Of a stretch of 29,325 nt of DNA, positions 1 to 8,025 are shown piece by piece. The notes below the pieces were generated by a model. The model saw only the letters and a program-made list of their open reading frames with translations, was not told the DNA's origin and searched no databases. How positions within the stretch are numbered: position 1 is the stretch's first letter; the number at the start of each line of letters is the position of its first letter. The translations under genes were made by a program, and so were the position numbers. The DNA is taken from the NCBI GenBank assembly GCA_048884925.1, contig JBHLQK010000011.1:1-29325 (forward strand), read 5' to 3'. The DNA is from SMTZ1-83 sp048884925. GTDB lineage: Archaea > Asgardarchaeota > Thorarchaeia > Thorarchaeales > Thorarchaeaceae.

Positions 1-543
1 CGCAATGGGCTCTTCGATCTTGGCAGAGTCATCGTGATGAAGAACAACTATTTCTCAATTTTGAAACCATCAGAGGTACTTACGGAGATTCGGCTCTTGG
101 ACCCATTGGCGTATCCGCTCTTTCTCCGGACCTTTAAACTAAAGGGCATGGAAGAGGAGGAGCTCGTGGAAACTCTGAGAGAACTTGAGGAATGGATTGG
201 TATAGCAGAAAGCCGCTTTGGAGAAGGAATGGTGGATGAGTATGCAGCGGAGCTTTTAGCAAGAGCGCAACGAGAATATCATGGCGCTATGAATTGCGCT
301 CTCTCAGGGGACTACGAGCTCGCCGTACTCGAGATGAGACAGGCGGTGGACAACATAGGCAGGGTATTATTGGCCATCGCAGGAAAGTTTGAGGTGGACC
401 AGACAAGCTTTGTTCAAGAACTCAAGGAGAATGAGCCAGTGTTTTACGAAAATATCCTAGTACGTTATGGTGCGTTCGAATTCACAACTAAAGCAGTTCA
501 GCGCAGCATTGGAGAGGCCCGGTTCATTGCTCAGCGCCTCTGA
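1..543 (+). CDS. Partial helical protein of unknown function (5' end outside window)
   Basis: The reading frame is open from base 1 to the TGA at 541-543, so the GTG at 34 and ATG at 37 are probably internal and the gene begins before the window. The visible part begins with residues NGLFDLGRVIV and continues as a mostly alpha-helical acidic protein: a charged stretch rich in Glu, then two long helices around the motif YELAVLEMRQAVDN. The overall look (helical bundle after a short hydrophobic strand) resembles the C-terminal helical half of nucleotidyltransferase/HEPN-type proteins, but no catalytic motif is visible and I do not recognise the family. The next gene follows on the same strand after 58 bases. 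Function unassigned. Confidence 0.6.
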   Translation, partial: RNGLFDLGRVIVMKNNYFSILKPSEVLTEIRLLDPLAYPLFLRTFKLKGMEEEELVETLRELEEWIGIAESRFGEGMVDEYAAELLARAQREYHGAMNCALSGDYELAVLEMRQAVDNIGRVLLAIAGKFEVDQTSFVQELKENEPVFYENILVRYGAFEFTTKAVQRSIGEARFIAQRL

Positions 544-601
544 AAGTTCAGTTCTGGTTAGATTGATTAGGTGAGAAGCAGTTCACCCGAATTGGATAGA
601 A

Positions 602-1144
602 ATGACTCCTGAGCGTGAATCCGAGATTCTGAAACTGACCAGTGTCACATTGAGTCGTGAGAAACAAGACAAGATCGACCTTGAATTCGAGAGATATACG
701 AATGCAGTGAATTATGTCATTAGAGCGATTCTAAAAGACCATATCCCGTCAGGGAAGAAGACTTTCGATCTTCTTCAGGAGGACATAGCCAGTCGGTTTG
801 ATCGTAGGCCGCAGTATGTCAAGGATGTTGTTAAGACTGCATGGGGAGTTGTAAGAGAACATCGCATACGTGCTCAGACCATCAGGAGCATGCGTGATAG
901 GATGCCTGTTTTTAGACGGGGGAGAATGATTTTCTCTCAGCCAATTGTGTCAGTTGACGAGATGGCTTTGCAGTTGCAGACTACTGAAAGAGAGAAAGTG
1001 CCTATACCATTCGACAAAAGAAGTCGGAATCGGCTGGTTGACGAACTCCAGTCACTCGTTAAGGGAAAAACAGCTTATGATAGAGTCAGACTGACTTGGA
1101 ACAAAGCGGGCTACATGGACATCGATATTCGCACAGAGGTTTGA
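602..1144 (+). CDS. TnpB-like N-terminal domain protein lacking the RuvC nuclease
   Basis: 180 residues that look like the N-terminal half of TnpB/OrfB of IS200/IS605-family elements: a first strand (LKLTSVTLS), helices typical of the REC region (residues about 18-100, with YTNAVNYVIRAIL and a basic segment near RRPQYVKDVVKTAW), then a beta-rich WED-like part (PVFRRGRMIF, VPIPFDKR, final strand YMDIDIRTEV). In TnpB the next residues would be the RuvC-I motif (GxDxG), but here a TGA stop follows at once and the opposite-strand WD40 gene begins 5 bases later. No RuvC Asp/Glu residues and no zinc finger are present. Either a decayed transposon protein or a domesticated nucleic-acid-binding domain; the clean domain boundary and intact frame favour the latter (inference). 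No transposon ends or TnpA are seen. Confidence 0.65.
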   Translation: MTPERESEILKLTSVTLSREKQDKIDLEFERYTNAVNYVIRAILKDHIPSGKKTFDLLQEDIASRFDRRPQYVKDVVKTAWGVVREHRIRAQTIRSMRDRMPVFRRGRMIFSQPIVSVDEMALQLQTTEREKVPIPFDKRSRNRLVDELQSLVKGKTAYDRVRLTWNKAGYMDIDIRTEV

Positions 1145-1149
1145 TGTAT

Positions 1150-2040
1150 TCACTCATCAAGATCCCAATATGTCAGTGCACCAGAGTAGTCAGCAGTATA
1201 GAATCCTGATCCTTTAGGATTCCAGTCTATCGAAGATATGCCAGTGAGCAAGCGGTCCTGATTCTTCACCTTTCGTGTTTTAATCAACCACATTCTAACG
1301 GACCGGTCCCAGCTTCCTGAAACGAGAAATCTGTCAGACGGGTCAATTGCAAGGGAAGTCACAATATCCGAATGCCCCTTCATCTCAATGGCATCCTTTG
1401 GATTGCTAAGATCTATCGAAAGAATGATGCCACTCTGCAGCCCCAAGAACATTTGAGAACTGTCGCTTGTCACTGCGATTGACCTTATTCGTTCCTTCTG
1501 CTTGGTGAGTCTTTCTAATACTTCAAAGCTACTGAGGTCAAAGAGTTTGCATTCTCCATCCCAAGATGCTGTCACCAGTACAGATCCATCACGTATGAAT
1601 GCTAGACCTGATACGTCGGTCCTGTGGGCTTGAATGTTCCGATAGTTCTTCATGCTGCTAGAATAGAACACCTTCACTTCTCCATCTCGTGACCCTGCAG
1701 CTCCTCTAGCTTTCTCAGTTCCAATTGCTAGAGCCTTTACTTCAGAATTGTGTCGAAGGACTGGAATATCTTTGGCGGGGCCAGTTGGGGTCCATCTTCG
1801 TGTGGTGCAGTCCCAGCTTGCTGATACTAATCCTCTTCCTCCATCAATGAAAGAGATGGCAGAAACAGCAGCCTCATGCCCCTTCAACGCTCTCTGTAGG
1901 TTTCCGGACTTCGAATCAAGAATAATTATTTGCGCATCCATTGTGCCGCAGACGACCCGCTTTCCTCTTGGGTCCACTGTAATACAGGTCAGTGGGGCAA
2001 TTTCTGTTCCGGTAGGCCTGAAAAGAACACGTTTCTTCAA
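1150..2040 (-). CDS. WD40-repeat beta-propeller protein
   Basis: 296 residues made almost entirely of WD40 units. Seven blades can be counted at roughly residues 14-52, 54-92, 94-134, 136-176, 178-218, 220-258 and 262-296, with the usual GH near blade starts (LKGHEAAV, MKGHSDIV) and strands such as SASWDCTTRRW, TASWDGECKLF, SGSWDRSVRMW and a closing YWDLDE. A single seven-bladed propeller is a protein-interaction platform; no enzyme domain or signal peptide is attached, so it is probably cytoplasmic and its partner is unknown. Start is TTG at 2040, supported by GGTGA six bases upstream. It lies 66 bases downstream of the M28-type hydrolase on the same strand and converges with the TnpB-like gene. 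Confidence 0.9.
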   Translation of the reverse strand: MKKRVLFRPTGTEIAPLTCITVDPRGKRVVCGTMDAQIIILDSKSGNLQRALKGHEAAVSAISFIDGGRGLVSASWDCTTRRWTPTGPAKDIPVLRHNSEVKALAIGTEKARGAAGSRDGEVKVFYSSSMKNYRNIQAHRTDVSGLAFIRDGSVLVTASWDGECKLFDLSSFEVLERLTKQKERIRSIAVTSDSSQMFLGLQSGIILSIDLSNPKDAIEMKGHSDIVTSLAIDPSDRFLVSGSWDRSVRMWLIKTRKVKNQDRLLTGISSIDWNPKGSGFYTADYSGALTYWDLDE

Positions 2041-2106
2041 CCTTATTCACCCTGAGGAGGATTTTCAAAGGCTTATCCCATATCTTACTCTAAAAAGTGT
2101 GTAACA

Positions 2107-3108
2107 TCATCTTTTCTTGAATCGAGTAAATGCCAGGAGAGCTGCAACTCCTATAGCACCTAGTACTAAAAGGTAATAGAAGACTGGGAAGTCAGGAGGG
2201 GAGGTAGTATTCATTCCGCTTTGAGTCACAAGAAAGGTTTCGACTACCTCTCCTACAATCTGTAGGCTTGTAGAACTGCATCTCTCTGGAGTATCATCAG
2301 CTGTATGCCAGGATGAGGGGAAAGGGTTATGATGAATAATATCTAGGGCGGGAATATGAACCTCTAAGAAGGGGTGATGGTCATCGAGGATAGCTTCTCC
2401 CAACGAATTTTGGAATATGTCACTATAGCCCATATCTGCAGCCAATGACCATAACATATCTTGAAGAGATTTAGTGGAGTAAGTTTCTCGTTGAAGGCGA
2501 AGTTCGCTATCCCCTACCATATCCAGAAGAATCATGGAGCTTATCGAGGAAATTTGATCAGGGCTCAGCTGATTGACATAGTATGTAGAACCCACTATCC
2601 AATTCCATCCATTAATGCCGCCTGAATCTTCTGCATCAAAGAAGATCAGTTCCACATCATTTCTGACCTCAATAGGCAGCACACGAGCCATTTCGAGAAG
2701 TACTGCTGTCCCACTAGCACCATCATTAGCACCCAAGACAGGCTTGCTCTGATTTGTGGGATCAGGATCATTGTCTGCAAGGGGGCGTGTATCGTAATGT
2801 GCACCTAGAAGCATTGTGGCATTCCTCGAGGGGCCATACCATGCAATGACGTTGGCACACGATACATCTTGCTCGGTGAAGTTCTGGAACATTGTTTCCC
2901 AACCATGACCCTCCAGAGTATCAACAATATACTGTCTGCATAGGGACAGATTGTAAGATCCTGGCGGTCTAGGTCCAAAATCACATTGAGTCACAAGATG
3001 AGACATGGCGGTGGGCCCACTAAATTCAGGAACGTAGTCAATTTGCAATGCAGTCCTACTTGATAGAGGAATGATTAGAAGCAGCAGTATGGCCCAGGTC
3101 ACTCTCAT
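2107..3108 (-). CDS. Membrane-anchored M28-family metallohydrolase (glutaminyl cyclase-like)
   Basis: 333 residues. Residues 1-20 form a signal peptide or anchor, and residues about 308-329 are a C-terminal membrane segment followed by FKKR, so the catalytic domain should face outside with a C-terminal anchor. Metal and catalytic residues of the M28/glutaminyl-peptide cyclotransferase fold are present: GAHYD (His104), GANDGASG (Asp129), FFDAEDSG (Glu160, Asp161), LLDMVGD (Asp196) and SSWHTADDTPER (His268). The WHTxDDxxE block is closer to glutaminyl cyclases than to classic M28 aminopeptidases, which use two zinc ions. Extracellular peptide processing, either N-terminal pyroglutamate formation or aminopeptidase activity, is likely; the sequence does not decide which. 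ATG start with GGTGA upstream. Confidence 0.88.
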   Translation of the reverse strand: MRVTWAILLLLIIPLSSRTALQIDYVPEFSGPTAMSHLVTQCDFGPRPPGSYNLSLCRQYIVDTLEGHGWETMFQNFTEQDVSCANVIAWYGPSRNATMLLGAHYDTRPLADNDPDPTNQSKPVLGANDGASGTAVLLEMARVLPIEVRNDVELIFFDAEDSGGINGWNWIVGSTYYVNQLSPDQISSISSMILLDMVGDSELRLQRETYSTKSLQDMLWSLAADMGYSDIFQNSLGEAILDDHHPFLEVHIPALDIIHHNPFPSSWHTADDTPERCSSTSLQIVGEVVETFLVTQSGMNTTSPPDFPVFYYLLVLGAIGVAALLAFTRFKKR

Positions 3109-3156
3109 TGTTTCACCATCTGGTGCCCAGCAGACTTTACGGTCCTAAGAACCTTT

Positions 3157-4377
3157 TCAGGAAGAATTATTCACTCTCAATCGTACCAAATGTTGAATTA
3201 CTTTCGGAAGCTCTCTTGGCAGGCTCTTGACTATTTCATATGGTATAGCTGAGTAACCCATTTCTCCTCTAGCGATTTTAACCATAATATCGGAGGCTCG
3301 ATGGTACGAGGCCGCCATCTTGAGCACGGTTTCGGCAAATGATGCTCCCCTGAGTCCAGCCCACTCAGCCATTGCGAAGTTTGCTCCAAACTCTTTCTTA
3401 CAGAGTCGATGATATTGCTCGAGATAGTGTTCATCATAGCGACCCAATTCTGCAGCTCTGGTAATTACATCTGCTGCATGAACTCCTGATTTCATGGCAT
3501 ATGCAATGCCCTCACCCATCATTGGATCCACAAAGCCTGCAGCATCTCCAACAAGAAGAACATGGTCTCTGACGTTTTTGCTTGAAATGCCATCAGCACC
3601 AAGAAAGTGAACTCGACGTTTTTCCAATTTGAGTGGGACTCCAAGTCGTTTCTCCGTTTTCCTCAAAAAAGAATCAAACGCTGGACGAAGTGGATACATA
3701 TGTGCAGCCGCCCCGGCGATTCCGATACAGAGGTGTTCGCCTTTGGGGAACACCCAACCATATGCCACACGACCATCAACCGGGACTATTTCAAGAATAG
3801 ATGGATTACCATTTGTAGATTTCATGACTCCTTCTTTGCCTACATAGAAGTCGCTTTCCATCCCAAGACCCACACGCTGTAGGTTTTTTCTAGGAGGCCT
3901 TAGACCAAGTGATTTTGCTACAACAGAGTTCACACCATCTGCACCAACAAGAAATTGAGCCTTGATTTCTTGACCATCATCAGTATGAACAGTTGCACCA
4001 TTAGCTCCAGCGTATGCGTGTTTGACCTTTGTCATCTCTCTTAACTCAACGCCAGCATCCGCCGCTCTTTTTGCCAGGAACTCATCGAAAAGCTCTCTGA
4101 ATACTGTTATTCCAATCAGCTTTTTTGAGGAAAATTCGACTGCGTCACCATTCGGAAAAAGGAATCTAAGACCATTAATACGCCGTTCAACAAGACTAGC
4201 GGGCAACTTACCTCGCAGAATATGGAGTCCTCTATACATAACCGCTCCACCACATGGCTTCTCTCGAGGATGTTTCGACTTTTCAAGGAGAAGAGTCCTG
4301 AGACCAGCCTTGGCACAGTCATATGCAGTAATAGAGCCTGCAGGTCCGGCTCCTACGACTACTACATCATAAGACAA
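3157..4377 (-). CDS. Geranylgeranyl reductase family FAD-dependent oxidoreductase
   Basis: 406 residues. N-terminal Rossmann motif GAGPAG (residues 9-14), the family motif PCGGA (41-45), GADGVNS (145-151) and the second FAD motif VGDAAGFVDPMMGEG (276-290) place it in the geranylgeranyl reductase/DGGGP reductase family. In archaea such enzymes saturate the isoprenoid chains of membrane lipids; related proteins act on menaquinone or chlorophyll side chains, so the exact substrate is open. No membrane segment is obvious; the family is usually peripheral to the membrane. The start is TTG at 4377 with AGGAGG about ten bases upstream. It is followed on the same strand by the M28-like hydrolase after 48 bases. 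Confidence 0.9.
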   Translation of the reverse strand: MSYDVVVVGAGPAGSITAYDCAKAGLRTLLLEKSKHPREKPCGGAVMYRGLHILRGKLPASLVERRINGLRFLFPNGDAVEFSSKKLIGITVFRELFDEFLAKRAADAGVELREMTKVKHAYAGANGATVHTDDGQEIKAQFLVGADGVNSVVAKSLGLRPPRKNLQRVGLGMESDFYVGKEGVMKSTNGNPSILEIVPVDGRVAYGWVFPKGEHLCIGIAGAAAHMYPLRPAFDSFLRKTEKRLGVPLKLEKRRVHFLGADGISSKNVRDHVLLVGDAAGFVDPMMGEGIAYAMKSGVHAADVITRAAELGRYDEHYLEQYHRLCKKEFGANFAMAEWAGLRGASFAETVLKMAASYHRASDIMVKIARGEMGYSAIPYEIVKSLPRELPKVIQHLVRLRVNNSS

Positions 4378-4453
4378 ACTTTCGAAGTACCTCCTACTTC
4401 TAGCTTCATCCTAGTCCGTTGCTGACGTGAACTATGTGGACTACCATAGGTCC

Positions 4454-5296
4454 TCATTTAGATTTAGTGCTCCGCATCACAACTTCGAATACTGCATCAT
4501 CACTCCAATCAACCCCGATTCCGAGTTTGGTGCGGATTAGTGGTTCATATTCTGGATTGATCTCATAGCCGATGGAATTGCGACCGAGCTTCCTCGCAGC
4601 CGCCAGCGTAGTTCCGGTTCCGGCGAAAGGATCAAGAACTGTGTCACCTACAAACGAGTAGAGTCGAATGCATCTGCGCGGGAGTTCTTCAGGAAAAGGA
4701 GCCGGATGCCCCTCATGCTTAGCTGATGCGGGTTGGAAATCCCATATTGAATTCTGAGCCCAATCGGTAAACTCCTCATGACTGATTACCGATGCTTCTT
4801 TGATTTCGCTGATAACTGGGGAACGCTTCCCCTCCTTTGAGAATACAATAATCCATTCGTAAGGATAAGATGCCAAGATGTTTGGAGGATAGGGATAAGA
4901 CCCCCACGAACTGAATCGTGCCGCCTTCCTCTTGTCCCAGATGAATAGGGAGTGAAAGAACATGTTGCCCAGCGAATCCATGAAGCTCTCTAGATCAGTA
5001 ATAACAGCCTTTGTAACCCTTCGATTAAACTTCGAATTCTTTCCAGTTAGAAAGATTGGCATGATGTTTATGATTAACTTGCCATCTGGGACTAGTTTCT
5101 TGGCGCATTCCTCGAAAACCGAACAAATCTCTGAGAGATACTCCTCATAGGAATCTGAACCTTGCCCAATCTCCACATTCTTGCCATAGTCCTTAAGCCG
5201 CCAGTATGGTGGTGATGTCACAACCAGATGGACGGATTCATCCTTCACATGGTCCATTCTTCGACTGTCTCCAATGACAACTAGGTGCTTTGTCAT
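4454..5296 (-). CDS. Site-specific DNA methyltransferase, N4-cytosine/N6-adenine type, class beta order
   Basis: The catalytic motif IV TSPPYW lies near the N-terminus and the AdoMet motif I VLDPFAGTGTT near the C-terminus, the class-beta order of amino-methyltransferases (PF01555 type). The segment before motif I (HPAPFPEELPRR then IRLYSFVGD) is typical of this group. SPPY rather than DPPY is usual for N4-cytosine enzymes. I prefer the ATG at 5296, five bases after the upstream methyltransferase's stop codon; a longer form from a TTG at 5329 would overlap that gene. It forms a tandem pair with the next gene upstream. No restriction endonuclease is visible nearby, so it may be a solitary modification enzyme or part of a two-methylase set. 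Confidence 0.88.
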   Translation of the reverse strand: MTKHLVVIGDSRRMDHVKDESVHLVVTSPPYWRLKDYGKNVEIGQGSDSYEEYLSEICSVFEECAKKLVPDGKLIINIMPIFLTGKNSKFNRRVTKAVITDLESFMDSLGNMFFHSLFIWDKRKAARFSSWGSYPYPPNILASYPYEWIIVFSKEGKRSPVISEIKEASVISHEEFTDWAQNSIWDFQPASAKHEGHPAPFPEELPRRCIRLYSFVGDTVLDPFAGTGTTLAAARKLGRNSIGYEINPEYEPLIRTKLGIGVDWSDDAVFEVVMRSTKSK

Positions 5297-5300
5297 GGTG

Positions 5301-6437
5301 TCATCGGCTCCGACCCAGGTCCCAAACAATTACCTGCTCCTTTCTTTGCGTATTATTGATTTTGTCCCAAATCTTGCTGGGAGTATTCGTGTATGATCTC
5401 TCAACAGTATATGGTTCACCCCATGGCGCAATCTTTGTGAAGAACTCTGACCCACGAATCAGTTTCCTGTGGACCATTCTGTCGCCAACGACAAATATGA
5501 TAATAGCATCTTCTTTGACCACTCTGTCAATCGCTCTCATGGCTTTCACCATGTCATCTCTGTAAGTCGAGTATCTTTGAATGAGGCCATCCCGTACGGT
5601 TCCACGATCCACCCCCAGAACCTCAAGGACTATCTTAGTGTAGTATCCAGTATAGTCGAGTGCATCAAAGTACGGCGGACTACTGTAGACAACATCAATA
5701 GACTTCAGAGGAATCACATCGAAGATTCTCCTTGTGTCATATTGGTGGATTGTCGCTTGAGGTCGACCTCTGATGTATATGATGTGTTTGCGTGCTTTCC
5801 GCATCAATATCTTGTAGAAATCTACTTGACGAAGAGGAGGATTGAGTCTTCCAACTGATGTTGATGTCCAAATCCAACCATTACATCCGCGAGCTGCAAC
5901 ACAGATGGAACCGTAAAGGACTGACATTTCAAAAGCGGAGAAGCCTTCAGAAACATGTAGCATCCTCATAATCTGATCTGCAGTGTCAGGATGAAAATAG
6001 AATGAGGGGCCAGTTGGCATTGGGGAGTAACACTTTGAATTCTGTGCTTCCTCTACTGCTGATTCTAGATTATGGATTGTTGCATCCACATTGACAGGCT
6101 CAGTTTTGCCACGTGCTACTGCACAAGCAATTGGGTTGTTGTCAACTCCAATAGCTTTCATTCCTCTGGCCTGCGCCTCATAGACAATTGTACCAGTGCC
6201 GCAGAAAGGATCCAAGAGGCTGTCAGTGGAATTGAGCTGACTTATGACATGAGCCGCATCAATAGCGGACATCTTTCCACGATAGGGGTATATTCCGTGG
6301 ATAGATTTGGGGTTGCTTACTTTCTCAAAGCTCCTCAGAGTGATAGTTGGATTAGTCCCAGTAGGGCGATTTTCTGCGACCCAGGTTTCCTGCATGGCAT
6401 GGAAAGTATCAACTCGGTGCACTAAAAAAGTGTGCAA
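5301..6437 (-). CDS. DNA methyltransferase-like protein with motif I before SPPY motif
   Basis: 378 residues. AdoMet motif I LLDPFCGTGTIVYEA (about residues 74-88) is followed by GVDNNP, and the catalytic motif YSSPPYFDALDY appears about 170 residues later (251-262). The order is therefore the reverse of the downstream neighbour, and the region between motifs could hold the recognition part. DPFCGTGT is also seen in THUMP-type RNA methyltransferases, but there is no THUMP domain and the catalytic motif is SSPPY, so a DNA N4-cytosine-type enzyme is favoured. The start is uncertain: TTG 6437 gives the longest frame, while GTG 6422 and ATG 6395 are alternatives; none has a good ribosome site. 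It ends five bases before the ATG of the second methyltransferase, so the two are probably co-translated. Confidence 0.82.
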   Translation of the reverse strand: MHTFLVHRVDTFHAMQETWVAENRPTGTNPTITLRSFEKVSNPKSIHGIYPYRGKMSAIDAAHVISQLNSTDSLLDPFCGTGTIVYEAQARGMKAIGVDNNPIACAVARGKTEPVNVDATIHNLESAVEEAQNSKCYSPMPTGPSFYFHPDTADQIMRMLHVSEGFSAFEMSVLYGSICVAARGCNGWIWTSTSVGRLNPPLRQVDFYKILMRKARKHIIYIRGRPQATIHQYDTRRIFDVIPLKSIDVVYSSPPYFDALDYTGYYTKIVLEVLGVDRGTVRDGLIQRYSTYRDDMVKAMRAIDRVVKEDAIIIFVVGDRMVHRKLIRGSEFFTKIAPWGEPYTVERSYTNTPSKIWDKINNTQRKEQVIVWDLGRSR

Positions 6438-6466
6438 TAGCGAGTGTGTTGATTATAGGTACTACT

Positions 6467-7237
6467 TCAGCCATAGAATCTGTCTATGGCACAAATGGTG
6501 GCTTCTATCTCTTTCTCCACAGCCTCAATCAGCAGAGGATCCTGTTCACCTGTTTCTTCGGACTCGTCAGTTTGCTCGACTTTCTGGGCTCCATGAAGGT
6601 TGCCATCACACGCTAAGATTGAGGCAGCTTCGAAACCCCTAGTTGTAGCAAATACGAAGAGAAAGGAACTCTCCATTTCAACACACTTCACTTTAGCTCG
6701 TGTCCACATGTCCAATGGATTCTTCTCGGGACTAACATAGTATACGTCACTTGTCCAACAGACACCTTGATGGACCCGATCGGCAGGCAGCAGCTCGGAT
6801 ATCTCTTCATACAAAGCCATTGCCCATTTAGGAGAAGCCACTGCAGGGTATTCCATTGGTGCATAGTTAAGCCCTGTTCGCTCATCTCGAATCGCGCCAG
6901 TTGGAACGACGACATCTCCAGTTTTCACCGAGGGCTCAATCCCACCACATGAGCCGATTCTAATTATGACTTCAGGACCAAGCCTGGATAGTTCTTCAAC
7001 ACAGATATGCGTTGAGGGAGTCCCTATTCCAGTACCGGACATTGTGACAGCAACTCCCTTTGGAGTATATGCACGATAGGTGACAAATCCCCGATAACGT
7101 GCCACCTCTTCGGGGTCCTTCATCTTAGAAGCCATCACGGGGATTCTGTCTGGATTTCCTGCGATTAGTACTACCTTCTCAACATCTCCTTCGCCTACTC
7201 TCAGATGCGGTTGTATTCTGCGCTTCAAACAGCTCAC
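6467..7237 (-). CDS. Nucleoside phosphorylase (uridine phosphorylase-like, PNP_UDP_1 family)
   Basis: 256 residues with the hallmark motifs of the hexameric nucleoside phosphorylase family: GNPDRIP (27-33, phosphate site), SGTGIG (67-72), RIGSCGGI (93-100) and CVEMESS (185-191, ribose-binding Glu/Met). It would split a nucleoside with phosphate into free base and ribose 1-phosphate for salvage. The arrangement GNPDR plus EMES is nearest to the uridine phosphorylase branch, but purine or 5'-methylthioadenosine specificity cannot be excluded. The GTG at 7237 is the only reasonable start. The C-terminal part has a Glu-rich insert (about residues 223-234) before the last helix. Confidence 0.9.
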   Translation of the reverse strand: MSCLKRRIQPHLRVGEGDVEKVVLIAGNPDRIPVMASKMKDPEEVARYRGFVTYRAYTPKGVAVTMSGTGIGTPSTHICVEELSRLGPEVIIRIGSCGGIEPSVKTGDVVVPTGAIRDERTGLNYAPMEYPAVASPKWAMALYEEISELLPADRVHQGVCWTSDVYYVSPEKNPLDMWTRAKVKCVEMESSFLFVFATTRGFEAASILACDGNLHGAQKVEQTDESEETGEQDPLLIEAVEKEIEATICAIDRFYG

Positions 7238-7315
7238 CTAACACTCGTTATTTGATGCATAACCTGCTTTTCACTTTTAGGCTAAGTGATTGTCAGGAGA
7301 GTAGGCTCAGATTAA

Positions 7316-7483
7316 CTACGCACAAAGCATTCTGCCAATGATACAGTCAGCGCATACCCATTTGTCACTTATGTTGAACACCCGGCGAAATCGGGGAATC
7401 ATAGTGCCGCATTCGTTGCATGGCATATGTTTGGAATCAAAGTTCTCGTTAAGAAACACCAAAAGAAGCGACATCATATTCAT
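7316..7483 (-). CDS. Possible small zinc-ribbon protein
   Basis: A short frame whose C-terminal 36 residues carry a CxxC...CxxC arrangement (PCNECGTM then WVCADCIIG), typical of a small zinc ribbon. The start is unclear: ATG at 7483, ATG at 7474/7477 or ATG at 7426 would all keep the zinc site, and a TTG at 7504 extends it further; no strong ribosome site is seen. Apart from this frame the region 7238-7630 holds nothing recognisable. The evidence is the cysteine spacing only, so it may be fortuitous. Confidence 0.4.
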   Translation of the reverse strand: MNMMSLLLVFLNENFDSKHMPCNECGTMIPRFRRVFNISDKWVCADCIIGRMLCA

Positions 7484-7630
7484 TCTTGGTCTTGTGACCT
7501 GCAATTATATTCACTTCCTCAGACCCATCACAAAATTCAACCTTATTAGCCCCTATAGAAACCAATCCCTGCAACGTTGACCATAGATACGCTTTTCTTA
7601 GTGAGGGCATCAGGCGTAGAGTGACCGACA

Positions 7631-8014
7631 ATGTCTGAGAGCGTGAAATTCGAATACTATTGCTACCGGTGCGGTGCTAGTAACACTCTGAATCTTCCCA
7701 GTCCAACAGCACCCGATTATCACCACAGGGACCTCAAGTGTGAGTCATGCGGAGATGGCACAAGAGTCATGGTGAGCAGTTGTCCAAATCCAAACTGCAC
7801 TCACTTTGTTTACTGGATCAATGACATATCAATTCCTGAATTGGTCAAGAGCTTTGCCAAATATATGACAACCAATATGCAAGCTATGATAGACCGAGCG
7901 GCGGTTCAAGGAGCAAGGCTTAGTATTGACACACCCGATAAGTTTCAGATTCCAGCTGCCTGTCCATGCGGTTCTCAGTTCAATGTTGAGATCGATATTC
8001 CAGACTTGGATTAG
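7631..8014 (+). CDS. Small protein with multiple zinc-ribbon cysteine pairs
   Basis: 127 residues with four Cys pairs: YCYRCG and CESCG forming one four-Cys ribbon near the N-terminus, then CPNPNC, and CPCG close to the C-terminus, probably a second metal site. A helical segment lies between them (SIPELVKSFAKYM). The protein is acidic at its end (VEIDIPDLD). No enzyme motif is seen; such ribbons usually mediate nucleic acid or protein contacts. ATG start preceded by a weak GAGTGACC. It converges with the acetyltransferase gene, leaving 11 bases between stops. Not recognised as a named family. Confidence 0.78.
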   Translation: MSESVKFEYYCYRCGASNTLNLPSPTAPDYHHRDLKCESCGDGTRVMVSSCPNPNCTHFVYWINDISIPELVKSFAKYMTTNMQAMIDRAAVQGARLSIDTPDKFQIPAACPCGSQFNVEIDIPDLD

Positions 8015-8025
8015 AAGGCTTCACG

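Noticed and set aside
470..490. T-loop-like GTTCGAATTC suggesting a tRNA
   Set aside because: No acceptor or anticodon stem can be formed around it and it lies inside an open coding frame.
1..1144. Insertion sequence of the IS200/IS605 type
   Set aside because: No TnpA, no RuvC half and no recognisable element ends; only the N-terminal TnpB-like part is present.
6420..6434. Hairpin CACT-AAAAA-AGTG as a terminator for the nucleoside phosphorylase
   Set aside because: A 4-bp stem only, overlapping the start region of the next gene; the T-run may help termination but evidence is thin.
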